The notes under the pieces: model-generated
The model's input: the letters and a program-made list of their open reading frames with translations, nothing else
Databases searched by the model: none
Told to the model about the DNA's origin: nothing
Shown: positions 1 to 10,113 of the stretch, piece by piece
Position numbering within the stretch: the stretch's first letter is position 1
Layout of the letters: each line of letters begins with the position of its first letter
From: JADJOY01 sp046331705 [NCBI: bacterium]
GTDB lineage: Bacteria > JADJOY01
Direction: 5' to 3'
Assembly: GCA_046331705.1 (NCBI GenBank)
Contig: JAXLQJ010000040.1
Location: forward strand, 6,805 to 70,804
DNA: 64,000 bases
Made by a program: the position numbers and the translations under genes

Positions 1-781
1 CGGGCTCGTCGAGAGCGCGCGGGTTGTCGAGGAGTCCCCCGGCCACGTCGCAGATCGAGCCCAGCGTGCAGAAGCCCACGTGGTTCCCACCCGCGATGGT
101 GACCAGCTCCTTCGGTGCGTTCGTCAGCCGTTCGTAGGCGGTGACCGCACCCTCGGCGGGAACGATCCCGTCCTCCGAAGCCGCGAGCAGGAGCGTCGGC
201 GTCGTGATCTTGTCGAGGTACGAGGACGTGAGCGGGCCAGCAGCGAGCGGCACCGCGGCGTCGATCTCCGGATGCTCGCTCGCGGCGATCAGCACCGCGA
301 TCGCACCGAGCGAATGGCCCACGATCGCGCGACGCTCGCCATCCACCCTGCCGAAGATCGGCGCATCGGCGCGCGCGCTCTCGTCCACCAGGAAATCGAG
401 CGCCTCGACGAGCCCGTTGGCCACGGCGAACGGTCCGCCGAAACAAGGCGCGGGCGGCGTGAACGTGAGCACGACGTAGCCATGGCTCGCGAGCTGCTCG
501 CCCACCCACGTGTACCACTCGCGGATCGAGCACGTCCCCGGCGCCACGCTCACGATCGGATACGGGGAGCCGTCGCTCGTGTCAGGATGGACGATCGTCG
601 ACACGAACGTGCCGCTCGCATCCGTGAAGCTCGTGTCGTAGGACGCGATCGCATACGGTCCCGGCTCGTTCGGCGGCGGCGTGCCAGCGCTCCCCGAGCC
701 CGAGGAGCAGGCGCCGAGGCACGCCAGCAGCGGTGCGGCGACGACCCGAGCAACGAATCCGAACCCTCGATCAGGCGCCAT
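1..781 (-). CDS. Alpha/beta hydrolase lipoprotein (dienelactone hydrolase / chlorophyllase / PET-hydrolase-like), partial
   Basis: Reading from ATG at 781, about 260 residues are open to the window edge, so the C-terminus is missing. The N-terminus has a hydrophobic signal ending in LGAC, a lipobox, which predicts a periplasmic or outer-membrane lipoprotein. The nucleophile elbow is GHSLGA, with Ser about residue 157. Asp in SEDGIVP (about 204) and His in GGNHVGF (about 234) complete a Ser-Asp-His triad in the right order and spacing. Two Cys near the end (FCTLGSIC) may form a disulfide, as in exported cutinase-like enzymes. The architecture fits the dienelactone-hydrolase/chlorophyllase/platelet-activating-factor-acetylhydrolase group of esterases. 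The substrate cannot be read from the sequence. It is transcribed away from the repeat protein at 903, sharing a 121-bp divergent gap. The open frame on the opposite strand is a GC-rich shadow. Confidence 0.85.
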   Translation of the reverse strand, partial: MAPDRGFGFVARVVAAPLLACLGACSSGSGSAGTPPPNEPGPYAIASYDTSFTDASGTFVSTIVHPDTSDGSPYPIVSVAPGTCSIREWYTWVGEQLASHGYVVLTFTPPAPCFGGPFAVANGLVEALDFLVDESARADAPIFGRVDGERRAIVGHSLGAIAVLIAASEHPEIDAAVPLAAGPLTSSYLDKITTPTLLLAASEDGIVPAEGAVTAYERLTNAPKELVTIAGGNHVGFCTLGSICDVAGGLLDNPRALDEP

Positions 782-902
782 GGACGTCCGTTTCCCGTGC
801 CACGGGAAGACTCGGAGATCGGTCTAGCACCCGCACCACACCCCGCGCCAGCTCGAACAACCTCCTCGAATCCCACGTCCAAGAGGCGCGAGACGCGCGA
901 CA

Positions 903-2726
903 ATGGCGAACGTGGGATTGCGCAGACGGAAGTGGGCGATCGCCCTGCTCGTGCTCATGGCGTTCGCGTACGCGACGTGGCGCACGCGTTGGTTCTTCCG
1001 ACCGCCGCCGCGCGGCGGCCCCACGCACGGTGCGCCGCACAGCCCGCAGCGCTCGGGTGAGCGCGACGCGAAGCCGCTGCGCGCGCCCGCCGAGACGCCC
1101 ACCTCCAGCGCGCGCTCGACCTCACCCGACGCGCCCGCCGGGGAGCGGGACGAGCAGCGCGCCGCCGCTCTCGGCGTGCTCGCCGGGCGCGTGCTGGTGC
1201 GCGGAACGGGCGAGCCCGTCGGCGGAGCGACGCTCCACATCGAATGGGCCGCGACCCACGAGCCGGGTCTCGCCACCACGGCACACGATGGCTCGTTCGT
1301 CTTTCGCGGCGCCCCCGTGGGCTCGTGCCAGATCGGCGTCGAGGCCGAGGGCTTCTGGCAGGCGACCGCGCAGCTCGCGCAGGTCGTGGTCGCCGATCCG
1401 CGCGACCGCGACGGGCCGGCGCCCGTCGACGTGCTCGTGGATCGCGCCGTCGCGGTCTCGGGCCACGTCGTGGAGATGAACGGCGCGCCGGTGAGCGGCG
1501 CGACCATCGCGACCCGTGGCAACGCCGCTGGCGAGCGCGCGACCAGCGACTCGGATGGACGCTTCACGCTGCGAGCGCTGGTCGCCGGCACGGACCTCGC
1601 GGTGGAGCATCCGAGCTTCGCGCGAACGATGGTGCCGTGGTCGGCGATCTGGCAGGAGCGCGAGCGCGGCCTCGAGATCACGCTCGCGCCGGGAGCGCGC
1701 GTGAGCGGCGAGGTCGTGGGCGCGAACGGCGCGCGCGCTGCGCGGACCCAGGTTCGAGTCACCGTTCGCGCGCCAGGAGCACCGGTGCCCACCATCGTCA
1801 CGAGCACCACGGCATCGGACGGACGATTCGAGCTGCGCTCGCTACCCGCCGGCGATGCCTATCTCGAAGCCGTGCCGCTCGAGGGCGGCGTGACCGTGAC
1901 GCTCGAGCCATTCGCTCTCGACCCCGGACAAGAACGATCGAACGTCGTGATCCAGCTTCGCGATCTCGACCCGGAGAGCAGCATCGAGGGAAGCGTCCGA
2001 AGCAGCGACGGCAGCCCGGTGCGCGGGGCCACGATCACCGCCGGGCGCGCCGCCGTGCCGCCGACCCGCGTGCAAACCGACGCGGAAGGCGGCTTCCGAC
2101 TGAGCGGCCTCGCGCCCGGCGACTACGCCCTGACCGCCCAGGCGCCAGGCCATCAATGGACTCGGCTGCCGAGCGTGCGCGCGGGCACCACCGGGCTCGA
2201 GATCACGCTGGCGCGCGGCGGCGTGGTGACGGGCCGCGTCGTCGATGGTCGGACCGGCGAGCCGCTGCGCTCGTTCCAGCTCGGCGGCCAGCCGATCGAG
2301 ACCAACGACGGCCGCTTCGAGTACGCGGCGCTCGACACCAAGCGCGCCACGTTCGTGGTTCGCGCCGAAGGCTACGCGTCGCGCGAGCTCGGCCCCTTCG
2401 ACGCCGCCGGTCGCGATTCCATCGACGCGGGCACGGTGAGCCTGCAGCCCGAAGCCCGCGTGCGTGGGCAAGCGCTCGACGCACACGGCGAACCGCTCAC
2501 GGGCGCGACGGTGTTCGCGGTCTCCCTCGACGCGCCGTCCCAGCGCACCTGGGAGCGCGCGACCACGGACATCACGGGCGCGTACGAGATCGGCGGACTC
2601 GCGGCGGGCCGCTGGTGCATCGCCACCAGCCTGCGTGCTTCGCGCGACGGCTGCAGCGGCGGCGCACAGCTCCGCACCCGGCCCGGCGAGGTCCTCGACC
2701 GCATCCGGATCACGGCTGGGGATTGA
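903..2726 (+). CDS. Membrane-anchored protein with tandem carboxypeptidase-regulatory-like (beta-sandwich) domains
   Basis: A 607-residue protein. A positively charged N-terminus and one membrane segment (about residues 11-26) are followed by a Pro/Arg-rich linker. From about residue 95 onward it is a string of about six related modules of roughly 80-90 residues. Each carries the pattern G-x-V-(V/L)-x-x-G-x-P-(V/L)-x-G-A-T, then a Gly-Arg-Phe turn and an A/P-G-x-Y/L element. This pattern is typical of the carboxypeptidase regulatory-like (CarboxypepD_reg/DUF4480-like) beta-sandwich fold, usually found on the cell surface as adhesion or spacer modules. No catalytic domain is visible. The anchor suggests export with the repeats outside the inner membrane. 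The 3' end overlaps the convergent gene at 2710 by 17 bp. Its exact function is unknown; such proteins are abundant in Myxococcota and Planctomycetes. Confidence 0.8.
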   Translation: MANVGLRRRKWAIALLVLMAFAYATWRTRWFFRPPPRGGPTHGAPHSPQRSGERDAKPLRAPAETPTSSARSTSPDAPAGERDEQRAAALGVLAGRVLVRGTGEPVGGATLHIEWAATHEPGLATTAHDGSFVFRGAPVGSCQIGVEAEGFWQATAQLAQVVVADPRDRDGPAPVDVLVDRAVAVSGHVVEMNGAPVSGATIATRGNAAGERATSDSDGRFTLRALVAGTDLAVEHPSFARTMVPWSAIWQERERGLEITLAPGARVSGEVVGANGARAARTQVRVTVRAPGAPVPTIVTSTTASDGRFELRSLPAGDAYLEAVPLEGGVTVTLEPFALDPGQERSNVVIQLRDLDPESSIEGSVRSSDGSPVRGATITAGRAAVPPTRVQTDAEGGFRLSGLAPGDYALTAQAPGHQWTRLPSVRAGTTGLEITLARGGVVTGRVVDGRTGEPLRSFQLGGQPIETNDGRFEYAALDTKRATFVVRAEGYASRELGPFDAAGRDSIDAGTVSLQPEARVRGQALDAHGEPLTGATVFAVSLDAPSQRTWERATTDITGAYEIGGLAAGRWCIATSLRASRDGCSGGAQLRTRPGEVLDRIRITAGD

Positions 2727-4059
2727 CGGGCGCGGGAGACTGCGGCGGCTCGCTCTTCGCGGTGGAAGCGTCGGGCTTGGGCTGCGGGGGAGTGGTGGGC
2801 GCGCCGGGCGGCATGGGCTCGGTTCCCTTGCCTTCCAGCCAGTTCGTGATCTTGCGAACGCGCAGCAGGATGCTCTCCGACGAGAAGCCCGCGGCGAACG
2901 CCAGCACCACCGCGCTTCCAGGGAGCTCGGGGCCGACGAACGAGTAGGCGACGCAGCCGATGAGCGGCGCGCACAGCACCTGCATGATCTGGAACACCAG
3001 GTTGTCGCGGGCGTCGTCGGAGGTGAGTGGAGGCTCGAGCTTGGCCCGCTGATCGGCTGGAAGCGCGCCGAACCCCTCGAAGTACTCACGGCCTGCGCGC
3101 CGCTGAAACTCCGGCACGCGGCGGGTCATGCTCACCACGGCGCCCATGAGCGCCACGACCTCGAAGTAGAGCGGCACGACCAGCCCGCCTTGCACCTCGT
3201 ATCGCTCGGCGGTCCGGGCGATCGTGGGGATCGAGCGGGCCGTGAGCGCGCTCTCGAGACGGTGGATGGCTAGGCGCTCTTCGTCCGACTCGGAGGTCCC
3301 GCGCGCGGCGAGAGCGTGGTCCAGAAGCGTCCTGCGCTCGTCCTCGAGATCGTGCGCCTGACCCGCCAATCCATCGCGCCGCTCGTTCCACGCCTCGAGA
3401 TCGGCGCGCAGCTTCTCGACGGATTCGGACGGCGTCACCGCTCGCGCGTCACGTGCCGGCACTCGATGGTCGCGATCGGGCAGGCGATCCGACGCACGCC
3501 CCGTCACCACCCCGCCGATGTTCACCAGCCACTGCAAGGCACCCTTGGAGCAGTCGAGCTCGGGCGGCGTGTGATCGCCAGCGGCGCGACACCCGCGCAG
3601 CACACCGACCGCGCCCTGCGCGAGGACGGCCTCGATCGCCGGCATCCGAGGCAGCAGCACGAACGGCAGGATGGTGATCGCGGCGGCCATCGCCGTGAAC
3701 ATGTACGCGAGACGCACCACGCCGTTGACGCTGCGCTCGTGGAGTGAACGAGTGACCGCCGCGCGGCGCGAGTCCCGCTCCGCCGGCGGGACGCGCTCGA
3801 GAGCGTGCTCGACGTCCTGATCGGAGACGATCTCCGTCAGGATCTGCGTGACGTAGAGCGCGGCAGCGGTGAAGACGACCACCGCCGCTGCGGCCCAGAT
3901 CGCCAAGCGCGGCGATGCACCGTCGACGAGGTCGCAGACGGCCAGCACGAAGACCAGGCCCAGTCCACACACCAGGAGCACCAGCTCGCGACGCGGGCTC
4001 CTTCTCGCCGCCCAGGCGAGCAGCTTCTCGACGCACTCTCGAACGCGCGATGCGACCAT
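2710..4059 (-). CDS. Multi-pass membrane protein of unknown function
   Basis: 449 residues, from ATG at 4059 preceded by GGAGG. Hydrophobic segments appear at about 25-43, 50-72, 116-140, 277-300 and a long pair at about 357-395. Between the third and fourth there is a hydrophilic, partly coiled-coil stretch (about 205-265), and the protein ends in a Pro-rich tail. A Cys pair (CRAAGDHTPPELDC) sits in a probable extracytoplasmic loop. I do not recognise a family. It is convergent with the repeat protein upstream in the window and overlaps its last codons. uvrA lies on the same strand 175 bp upstream, so co-transcription is possible but not shown. Confidence 0.75.
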   Translation of the reverse strand: MVASRVRECVEKLLAWAARRSPRRELVLLVCGLGLVFVLAVCDLVDGASPRLAIWAAAAVVVFTAAALYVTQILTEIVSDQDVEHALERVPPAERDSRRAAVTRSLHERSVNGVVRLAYMFTAMAAAITILPFVLLPRMPAIEAVLAQGAVGVLRGCRAAGDHTPPELDCSKGALQWLVNIGGVVTGRASDRLPDRDHRVPARDARAVTPSESVEKLRADLEAWNERRDGLAGQAHDLEDERRTLLDHALAARGTSESDEERLAIHRLESALTARSIPTIARTAERYEVQGGLVVPLYFEVVALMGAVVSMTRRVPEFQRRAGREYFEGFGALPADQRAKLEPPLTSDDARDNLVFQIMQVLCAPLIGCVAYSFVGPELPGSAVVLAFAAGFSSESILLRVRKITNWLEGKGTEPMPPGAPTTPPQPKPDASTAKSEPPQSPAPVNPQP

Positions 4060-4234
4060 GTCAGCCTCCAGGCGTCGTCACGGCCTGGTCGGCCTTTGCA
4101 ACGAGCGAGCCCAGCGCTCGCGCGAGAATCCGCAGGAATCTCCGCACGCGCCCGCGCGCCGGCCTGGGTCGCCGTCCAATCGCCGAACCGCTCCACGTCG
4201 GATCCGTTCAGGACCCGTACGCGCGGCAACGGGC

Positions 4235-7200
4235 TCAGCCCGCCGCTGGACGCGCCCAGCGGCCGAACCACTCGCGCAGGAAGCGGGAGGTGGCCGAGCG
4301 CGCGAAGCGCTTGGCGGATCTGGGGCTGGCGAGCGTGAGCGGCGATCCCTCGGCGACGATCGAGCCGCCCGCAGCGCCGCCGCCCGGACCGAGATCGACC
4401 ACCCAATCGGCCTCGGCGATCACGTCGAGGTGGTGCTCGATCACGATCACCGTGTCGCCCCGCTCGACGAGCAGGTGCAGCACTTCCACGAGCGACGCGA
4501 CGTCGGGGATCGAGAGCCCGGTGGTCGGCTCGTCGAGCACGTAGACCGAGCGGCCCGACGACGATTTGCCGAGCTCCTCCACGAGCTTGATGCGCTGCGC
4601 CTCGCCGCCCGAAAGCGTGGTCGAGGACTGGCCGAGCGCCAGGTAGCTCAGGTCCACGCGGCACATGAGATCGAGGGCGCGGTGGATCGCCCGGTGTACC
4701 TGGAAGAAGTCGCGCGCTTCCTCGGTGGTCATCGCGAGCACGTCGGCGATGGTCTTGCCGCGGAAGCGAACCTCGAGGGTTTCGCCGTTGAAACGCCTGC
4801 CGCCGCACGCGTCGCACTCGACCTTCGCGTCCGGCAAGAAGCTCATCTCGACGGTGAGCACGCCCTGCCCTTCGCATTTCTCGCAACGCCCCCCTCGCAC
4901 GTTGAACGAGAAGCGCCCGGGCAGGTAGCCGCGGGCGCGCGCCTCGGGGGTAGCTGCGAAGACCTTGCGGATCTCGTCCCACACGCCGGTGTAGGTCGCC
5001 GGCGTCGAACGCGGGTTGCGGCCGATCGGTGACTGGTCGACCTCGGCGACGCGCTCGACCACCTCGGCGCCGTCGAGTCCCGCGTGGGCGCCGGGCTGCA
5101 CCGGCGCGCCCGTGACGCGCCGGCGCAGCTCCTGGAAGAGCACGTCGCGCACCAGCGTCGACTTCCCCGAGCCGGAGACCCCCGTGACGCAGGTGAGCGC
5201 ACCGAGGGGAAAGCGCACGTCCTCGCCCTTGAGATTGTTCTCGGTGGGAGCGCGCAAGGTCAGCCACCGACCGCTCGCTTCGGGCGCGGTTCGCGAGTTG
5301 CGCCGGCCGCGCCCCTCGCCGCGCAGCGCGCGACCGGTGCGCGAGCTGGGATGCCGGGCGATCTCGGCGGGCGTGCCGCGCGCCACCAGCAAGCCCCCTT
5401 GCGTGCCCGCGCCGGGGCCGAGATCCAGCACGTGATCGGCGGCCTCGATGGTCTCCTCGTCGTGCTCGACCACCACCACCGTGTTGCCCAGATCGCGCAG
5501 CGCGCGCAGCGTCTCCACCAGACGCGCGCTGTCCACGGGGTGCAGCCCGATGGTCGGCTCGTCGAGGACGTAGAGCACGCCGGTGAGGTGCGAGCCGAGC
5601 GAGGCGGCGAGACGAATGCGCTGCGCCTCGCCGCCCGAGAGCGTGTCACCGCGGCGCTCGAGGCTCAGGTAGCCGAGCCCGACTTGCTCCAGGAACGCGA
5701 GCTTCGGCACCAGCTCGCGACGGATCGGATCGAGCACGGCCCGCGCCAGACCCGTCATGCGCAAGCCCTCGACCCAGCGCCGCGCTTCGATTGCGTTCAT
5801 CGCGGCGATCTCGGGCAAACGCGTGCCGCTCACCCGCACGGCGCGCGACTCGGGTCGCAGCCGCGACCCCTGGCAAGCGCCGCACGTCGCCTCGGCGAGG
5901 TACTTGGTGAGCGAGGGCGGCGCCCCATCCTCGCTGTCGAGCATGTGGCGGATGCGCGTGCGCAATCCGGTGAACGTGCGGTGGCCGTCGAGCACCCAGC
6001 CGCGAGCGCGCGGCGAGAGCTTGCTCCAAGGCTTGTCGACGTTCACGCGGAGCAGCTCCTCGACCTCGCGGGCGAACCGCTCGGGCGCCTTCTTGGCGAA
6101 GGGGGCCTCGGCGAGCACCGGGAAGGCCCCCTCGGCGATCGAGAGCGTGGGATCGGGCACCAGCAGCGGCTCGGCGACTCCCTCGTAGAAGCCCATCCCC
6201 TTGCACTCGGGGCACCAGCCGCGCGGGCTCACGAACGAGAAGGCGCGCGGCTCGAGCTCGGGCACGCCCGTACCGCAGCGCGGGCACGCGAGCGTGGTGG
6301 AGAACGCGACGTCCTCGGCGGCCGGCCCAACCGAGCGCATCGCCCGACCGGACACCCGCTCCACCACCACCGAGCCCTTGCCGCGATCGAGCGCCACGAT
6401 CAGCGCGTCGGCTAGCTCCTTCGTGGGCTTGCCGCTCGCCGGGACGTCGAGCTCCGCGACCATCGCTTCGATGTCGTGCTCGGCGTAACGCACCAGCTTG
6501 GGCGCCGGGGCGGTCGGCACCACGCGCTTGTCGACGCGCGCGAACGCGACGCCCTCGTTGGCGAGCTTCTCGAAGATCTCGCGGTGGAATCCCTTGCGGC
6601 CACGGATCACCGGCGCGAAGAGCCGCACCCGCGCTCCCGGGAATCGGGCGCCGATCGCCGCGCCGATCCGCGCTGGCGTGCCGCTCTCCAGCGCCTGGTC
6701 GCAGCGTGGGCAATGGGGCACGCCGAGCCGCGTCCACAAGAGCCGCAGGTAATGCCAGATCTCGGTGAGGGTCGCGACCGTGGTCTTGGCGCTGCCGCGG
6801 GTACGGCGCTGCTCGATGGCGATCGCCGGCGGCAGCCCGTCGATGCGATCCACCTCGGGCTTCGCCAGCGGCTGCAGGAACTGGCGCGCATAGGGCGAGA
6901 GCGTTTCCAGGTAGCGCCGCTGCCCTTCGGCGAAGAGCACGTCGAAGGCCAGTGACGACTTTCCCGAGCCGCTCGGCCCGGTCACGACCACGAGCTGGTT
7001 CTTGGCGAGATCGAGCGACACGCCGCGCAAGTTGTGCTCGTGCGCCCGCGTGATGCGAATCGGGGCATCGGTCGCTTCACTCGCGAGGTGTCTCTGGCGC
7101 GCGCACGGGTCGACGGCAAGCGTGGAGTCCGCGGGAGGCGCGTCGGGGTAGAACGGCAGCGCGCCTTCGCCCACGGCCATCTCGGCCTCGGACTTCCCCT

Positions 7201-9991
7201 CCAACAGCGGGCGCAGGTAGCGCCCGGTGATCGAGCGCGGGCTCGCGGCCACGACCTCGGGCGGACCGGCGGCGACCACCTCGCCGCCGCGCTCGCCGGC
7301 CTCGGGGCCGAGGTCGACGACCCAGTCGGCGCGCTTGATGACCTCGCCGGCGTGCTCGACGACGATGAGGGTGTGTCCGGCCTCGACCAGGAGATCGAAC
7401 GCGCGCAAGAGCGGCGGCAGATCGGCGGCGTGCAGCCCGGTCGACGGCTCGTCGAAGAGATAGAGGTTCCCGCGCGCCGTGCGCTTCTTCGAATCGGCGA
7501 TCGCCGCCGCGAGCTTGAGCCGCTGCGCCTCTCCCCCCGAGAGCGTCACGATGCTCTGACCGATGCGCAGATAGCCGAGCCCGACCTCGCGCGCCGGATG
7601 GAGTCGCTCCACCAGCTCGCGCTGCGCCGCGAAGAACTCGACCGCCTCGTCCAGCGACAGCGCCAGGATCTCGGTGACGTTCTTGCCGTGGATCCGCACG
7701 TCGAGAACGTCGGGACGAAAGCGCGCACCACCGCATTCGGCGCACGGCACGTGCACGTCCGCCAGGAACTGCATCTCGACCTTCTCGAAACCCGCGCCCT
7801 CACACGTCTCGCACCGACCGCCGGGCGCGTTGAAGGAGAGCGTCGACGGGGTGATCCCGGCCTCCCGCGCCTCCGGCGTCGCTGCGAGCGCCTTGCGGAT
7901 CTTGTCGTAGACGCCGAGATAGGTGCCGACGATCGACTTGGGCGAGCGACCGATGGGCGCGGTGTCGACGAACACCACGTCCTCGAAAACGTCGCCGCCA
8001 TCGATGCCGGCGCAGAGCCCGGGATCCTCCACGGGCTTGCCGCGTGCGCGCAGCAAGTTGCGGTAGAGCACCTCTTCCACCAGCGTGGACTTTCCCGAGC
8101 CCGAAACGCCGGTGACGCAGGTCAGCGCGGCGATCGGAAACCGCACGTCGACGCCACGCAGGTTGTGGCTGCGCGCACCGCGCACCACCAGCGCCGCGCC
8201 GCCGGCATCGCGACGGCGCTCGGGAAGCGGGATGCGCAAGGCGCCCGACAGATAGCGGCCGGTCGCCGACTCCGGCACGCGCGCGGCGCCGCTCACCGGC
8301 CCCTGGTAGAGGATCGAGCCACCCGCCTCACCCGCGCCCGGGCCGAGGTCGATCAGGTGCGCCGCGCCCAGGATGAGCGCGGGATCGTGCTCCACGACCA
8401 CCGCGGTGTTGCCGCGCTCGACCAGTCGGCCGAGGATGCTCACCAAGCGGTCGTTGTCGCGGGGGTGCAGGCCCACCGAGGGCTCGTCGAGGACGAAGAG
8501 CGCGTTGGTGAGCGCCGAGCCGACGGCGGTCGTGAGGTTCACCCGCTGCATCTCGCCGCCGGAGAGTGTCCGGCTCTGGCGATCGAGCGTGAGGTACTCG
8601 AGGCCCACGTCGCAGAGGTACCCGAGTCGCGAGCGCACCTCGGCGAGAAGCGGCTCGGTGCCCTCGGCGAGCGCCGCTGGCAGCTCGAGCTCGCGGAACA
8701 GGTCGCGCAGCGCGCCCACGGTGGAGCCGTAGAGCTCCGAGATGGTCCGCCCCGCGAGCCGGGTCTTGAGCGTCTCCGGCTTGAAGCGCGTGCCGCCGCA
8801 GGCCGCGCACGTGACGTAGGCGCGGTAACGCGAGAGCAGCACCCGCACGTGCATCTTGTAGACGCGGGTCTCGAGCCAGCCGAACCAGCCGCGGATCCCC
8901 CACCATTTCTTCTTGTGCCAGCCCCCTTCCTCGCCGTCCCACAACCACGCGCGCTGCTCCTCGGGGAGGCTCCCGTAGGGCACGTCCATCGGCACGCCGC
9001 GCAGCCGGCAGAACTTGGTCAGCTCCTCGCGCTCCCACGAGGTCTTCTCGGTGCTCCAGGGCTTGACCGCACCGGCGGCGAGGGATTTCGACGCATCCGG
9101 AATCACCAGGTCGGGAGCGATCTCGATGGTGCGGCCGAAGCCGCGACACGTCGGGCACGCGCCGATCGGGTTGTTGAAGGTGAAGAGCGCGGGGCTCGGC
9201 TCCGGATAGGTGATCCTGCAGTCCGGACAGCGCAGCCGCGTGTCGTGCCGGCGCGGCTTGGGATCGGGTGCGCCCGAGGAGTCGAGCGGCACGACCACGG
9301 CCGTGCCGGCGCCGTGGGCGAACGCCTGCTCCAGCGCCTCGACCAAGCGCCCGCGGCGCGCCGGCTCGACGGCGATCCGGTCGAGGATCACCAGGAAGTC
9401 GCCGCTCGAGGGCGGCGCGGCGAGCTCCTCGAGACGCAGCACGGCACCGTTCGCCAGCAGCCGCACGAAGCCCTGGCGCCGCAGCTGTTCCACCACCACC
9501 GGGAAATCCTCCGGCGGCGCCGTGGGAGCGTCGAAGCCCACCAGCACGGAACGACCCGCTTCGCTGGCGAGCAGCTCGTCGGCGACCGTCTCCGGAGTGG
9601 CCCGCTGGACGGGGCGATCGCAGCGATCGCAATGCCGCACGCCGGCCCGCGCGAACAGCACCTTCACGTAGTCGTGGATCTCGGTGACCGTGCCGACCGT
9701 GGAGCGGCTCGAACGAACGGTGTTGCCCTGCTCGATGGCCACCGCCGGCGGGATGCCCTCCACTCCGTCGATCGCCGGACGGTTCATGCGCTCCAGGAAC
9801 TGGCGCGCGTAGGCACTGAAGGACTCGACGTAGCGCCGCTGGCCCTCGGCGAAGAGCGTGTCGAAGGCGAGCGAGCTCTTCCCCGAGCCCGAGACTCCCG
9901 TCACGGCGACGTACTGGCCGCGCGGAATCTCGAGATCGAAGCCCTTCAGATTGTGCTGACGACAACCGGTGAGCCGAATCGGAGCGGACAT
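4235..9991 (-). CDS. uvrA: Excinuclease ABC subunit A, tandem-fused UvrA-UvrA
   Basis: DNA-damage recognition ATPase of nucleotide excision repair; UvrA normally works as a homodimer that loads UvrB. This single chain of about 1918 residues holds two UvrA units. Walker A motifs are near residues 30, 625, 1000 and 1605 (GVSGSGKS or GPSGSGKS). All four signature motifs (LSGGE-M/A-QR) and four Walker B boxes (DEP-S/T-x-GL) are present, so all four nucleotide-binding domains look competent. Each half keeps the zinc-module cysteines (such as CPDC..CPTC, CETC..CAEC in the first; CPRC..CPEC, CEKC..CDAC in the second) and the UvrB-binding and insertion regions. The second unit begins at about residue 970. 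I chose the ATG at 9991 because MSAPIRLTG aligns with normal UvrA N-termini; an in-frame ATG 51 bp upstream lacks homology. The long frame antisense to it is a shadow. Confidence 0.95.
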   Translation of the reverse strand: MSAPIRLTGCRQHNLKGFDLEIPRGQYVAVTGVSGSGKSSLAFDTLFAEGQRRYVESFSAYARQFLERMNRPAIDGVEGIPPAVAIEQGNTVRSSRSTVGTVTEIHDYVKVLFARAGVRHCDRCDRPVQRATPETVADELLASEAGRSVLVGFDAPTAPPEDFPVVVEQLRRQGFVRLLANGAVLRLEELAAPPSSGDFLVILDRIAVEPARRGRLVEALEQAFAHGAGTAVVVPLDSSGAPDPKPRRHDTRLRCPDCRITYPEPSPALFTFNNPIGACPTCRGFGRTIEIAPDLVIPDASKSLAAGAVKPWSTEKTSWEREELTKFCRLRGVPMDVPYGSLPEEQRAWLWDGEEGGWHKKKWWGIRGWFGWLETRVYKMHVRVLLSRYRAYVTCAACGGTRFKPETLKTRLAGRTISELYGSTVGALRDLFRELELPAALAEGTEPLLAEVRSRLGYLCDVGLEYLTLDRQSRTLSGGEMQRVNLTTAVGSALTNALFVLDEPSVGLHPRDNDRLVSILGRLVERGNTAVVVEHDPALILGAAHLIDLGPGAGEAGGSILYQGPVSGAARVPESATGRYLSGALRIPLPERRRDAGGAALVVRGARSHNLRGVDVRFPIAALTCVTGVSGSGKSTLVEEVLYRNLLRARGKPVEDPGLCAGIDGGDVFEDVVFVDTAPIGRSPKSIVGTYLGVYDKIRKALAATPEAREAGITPSTLSFNAPGGRCETCEGAGFEKVEMQFLADVHVPCAECGGARFRPDVLDVRIHGKNVTEILALSLDEAVEFFAAQRELVERLHPAREVGLGYLRIGQSIVTLSGGEAQRLKLAAAIADSKKRTARGNLYLFDEPSTGLHAADLPPLLRAFDLLVEAGHTLIVVEHAGEVIKRADWVVDLGPEAGERGGEVVAAGPPEVVAASPRSITGRYLRPLLEGKSEAEMAVGEGALPFYPDAPPADSTLAVDPCARQRHLASEATDAPIRITRAHEHNLRGVSLDLAKNQLVVVTGPSGSGKSSLAFDVLFAEGQRRYLETLSPYARQFLQPLAKPEVDRIDGLPPAIAIEQRRTRGSAKTTVATLTEIWHYLRLLWTRLGVPHCPRCDQALESGTPARIGAAIGARFPGARVRLFAPVIRGRKGFHREIFEKLANEGVAFARVDKRVVPTAPAPKLVRYAEHDIEAMVAELDVPASGKPTKELADALIVALDRGKGSVVVERVSGRAMRSVGPAAEDVAFSTTLACPRCGTGVPELEPRAFSFVSPRGWCPECKGMGFYEGVAEPLLVPDPTLSIAEGAFPVLAEAPFAKKAPERFAREVEELLRVNVDKPWSKLSPRARGWVLDGHRTFTGLRTRIRHMLDSEDGAPPSLTKYLAEATCGACQGSRLRPESRAVRVSGTRLPEIAAMNAIEARRWVEGLRMTGLARAVLDPIRRELVPKLAFLEQVGLGYLSLERRGDTLSGGEAQRIRLAASLGSHLTGVLYVLDEPTIGLHPVDSARLVETLRALRDLGNTVVVVEHDEETIEAADHVLDLGPGAGTQGGLLVARGTPAEIARHPSSRTGRALRGEGRGRRNSRTAPEASGRWLTLRAPTENNLKGEDVRFPLGALTCVTGVSGSGKSTLVRDVLFQELRRRVTGAPVQPGAHAGLDGAEVVERVAEVDQSPIGRNPRSTPATYTGVWDEIRKVFAATPEARARGYLPGRFSFNVRGGRCEKCEGQGVLTVEMSFLPDAKVECDACGGRRFNGETLEVRFRGKTIADVLAMTTEEARDFFQVHRAIHRALDLMCRVDLSYLALGQSSTTLSGGEAQRIKLVEELGKSSSGRSVYVLDEPTTGLSIPDVASLVEVLHLLVERGDTVIVIEHHLDVIAEADWVVDLGPGGGAAGGSIVAEGSPLTLASPRSAKRFARSATSRFLREWFGRWARPAAG

Positions 9992-10113
9992 GGAGCGCCG
10001 ATGCCTCGACGCGGCGCTCGCGGGCGCGAGCGCGGCGAACACGACGGGAATGGATGAGGGGAGGGACCGCCTGCGGCGAGGCGCGATGCCTCACCGCCCA
10101 CGCAAGATAGTCA

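Noticed and set aside
7034-10057. Very long open frame on the plus strand opposite uvrA
   Set aside because: Codon positions mirror the real gene; the protein is Arg/Gly/Ala-rich without family motifs. GC-rich antisense shadow.
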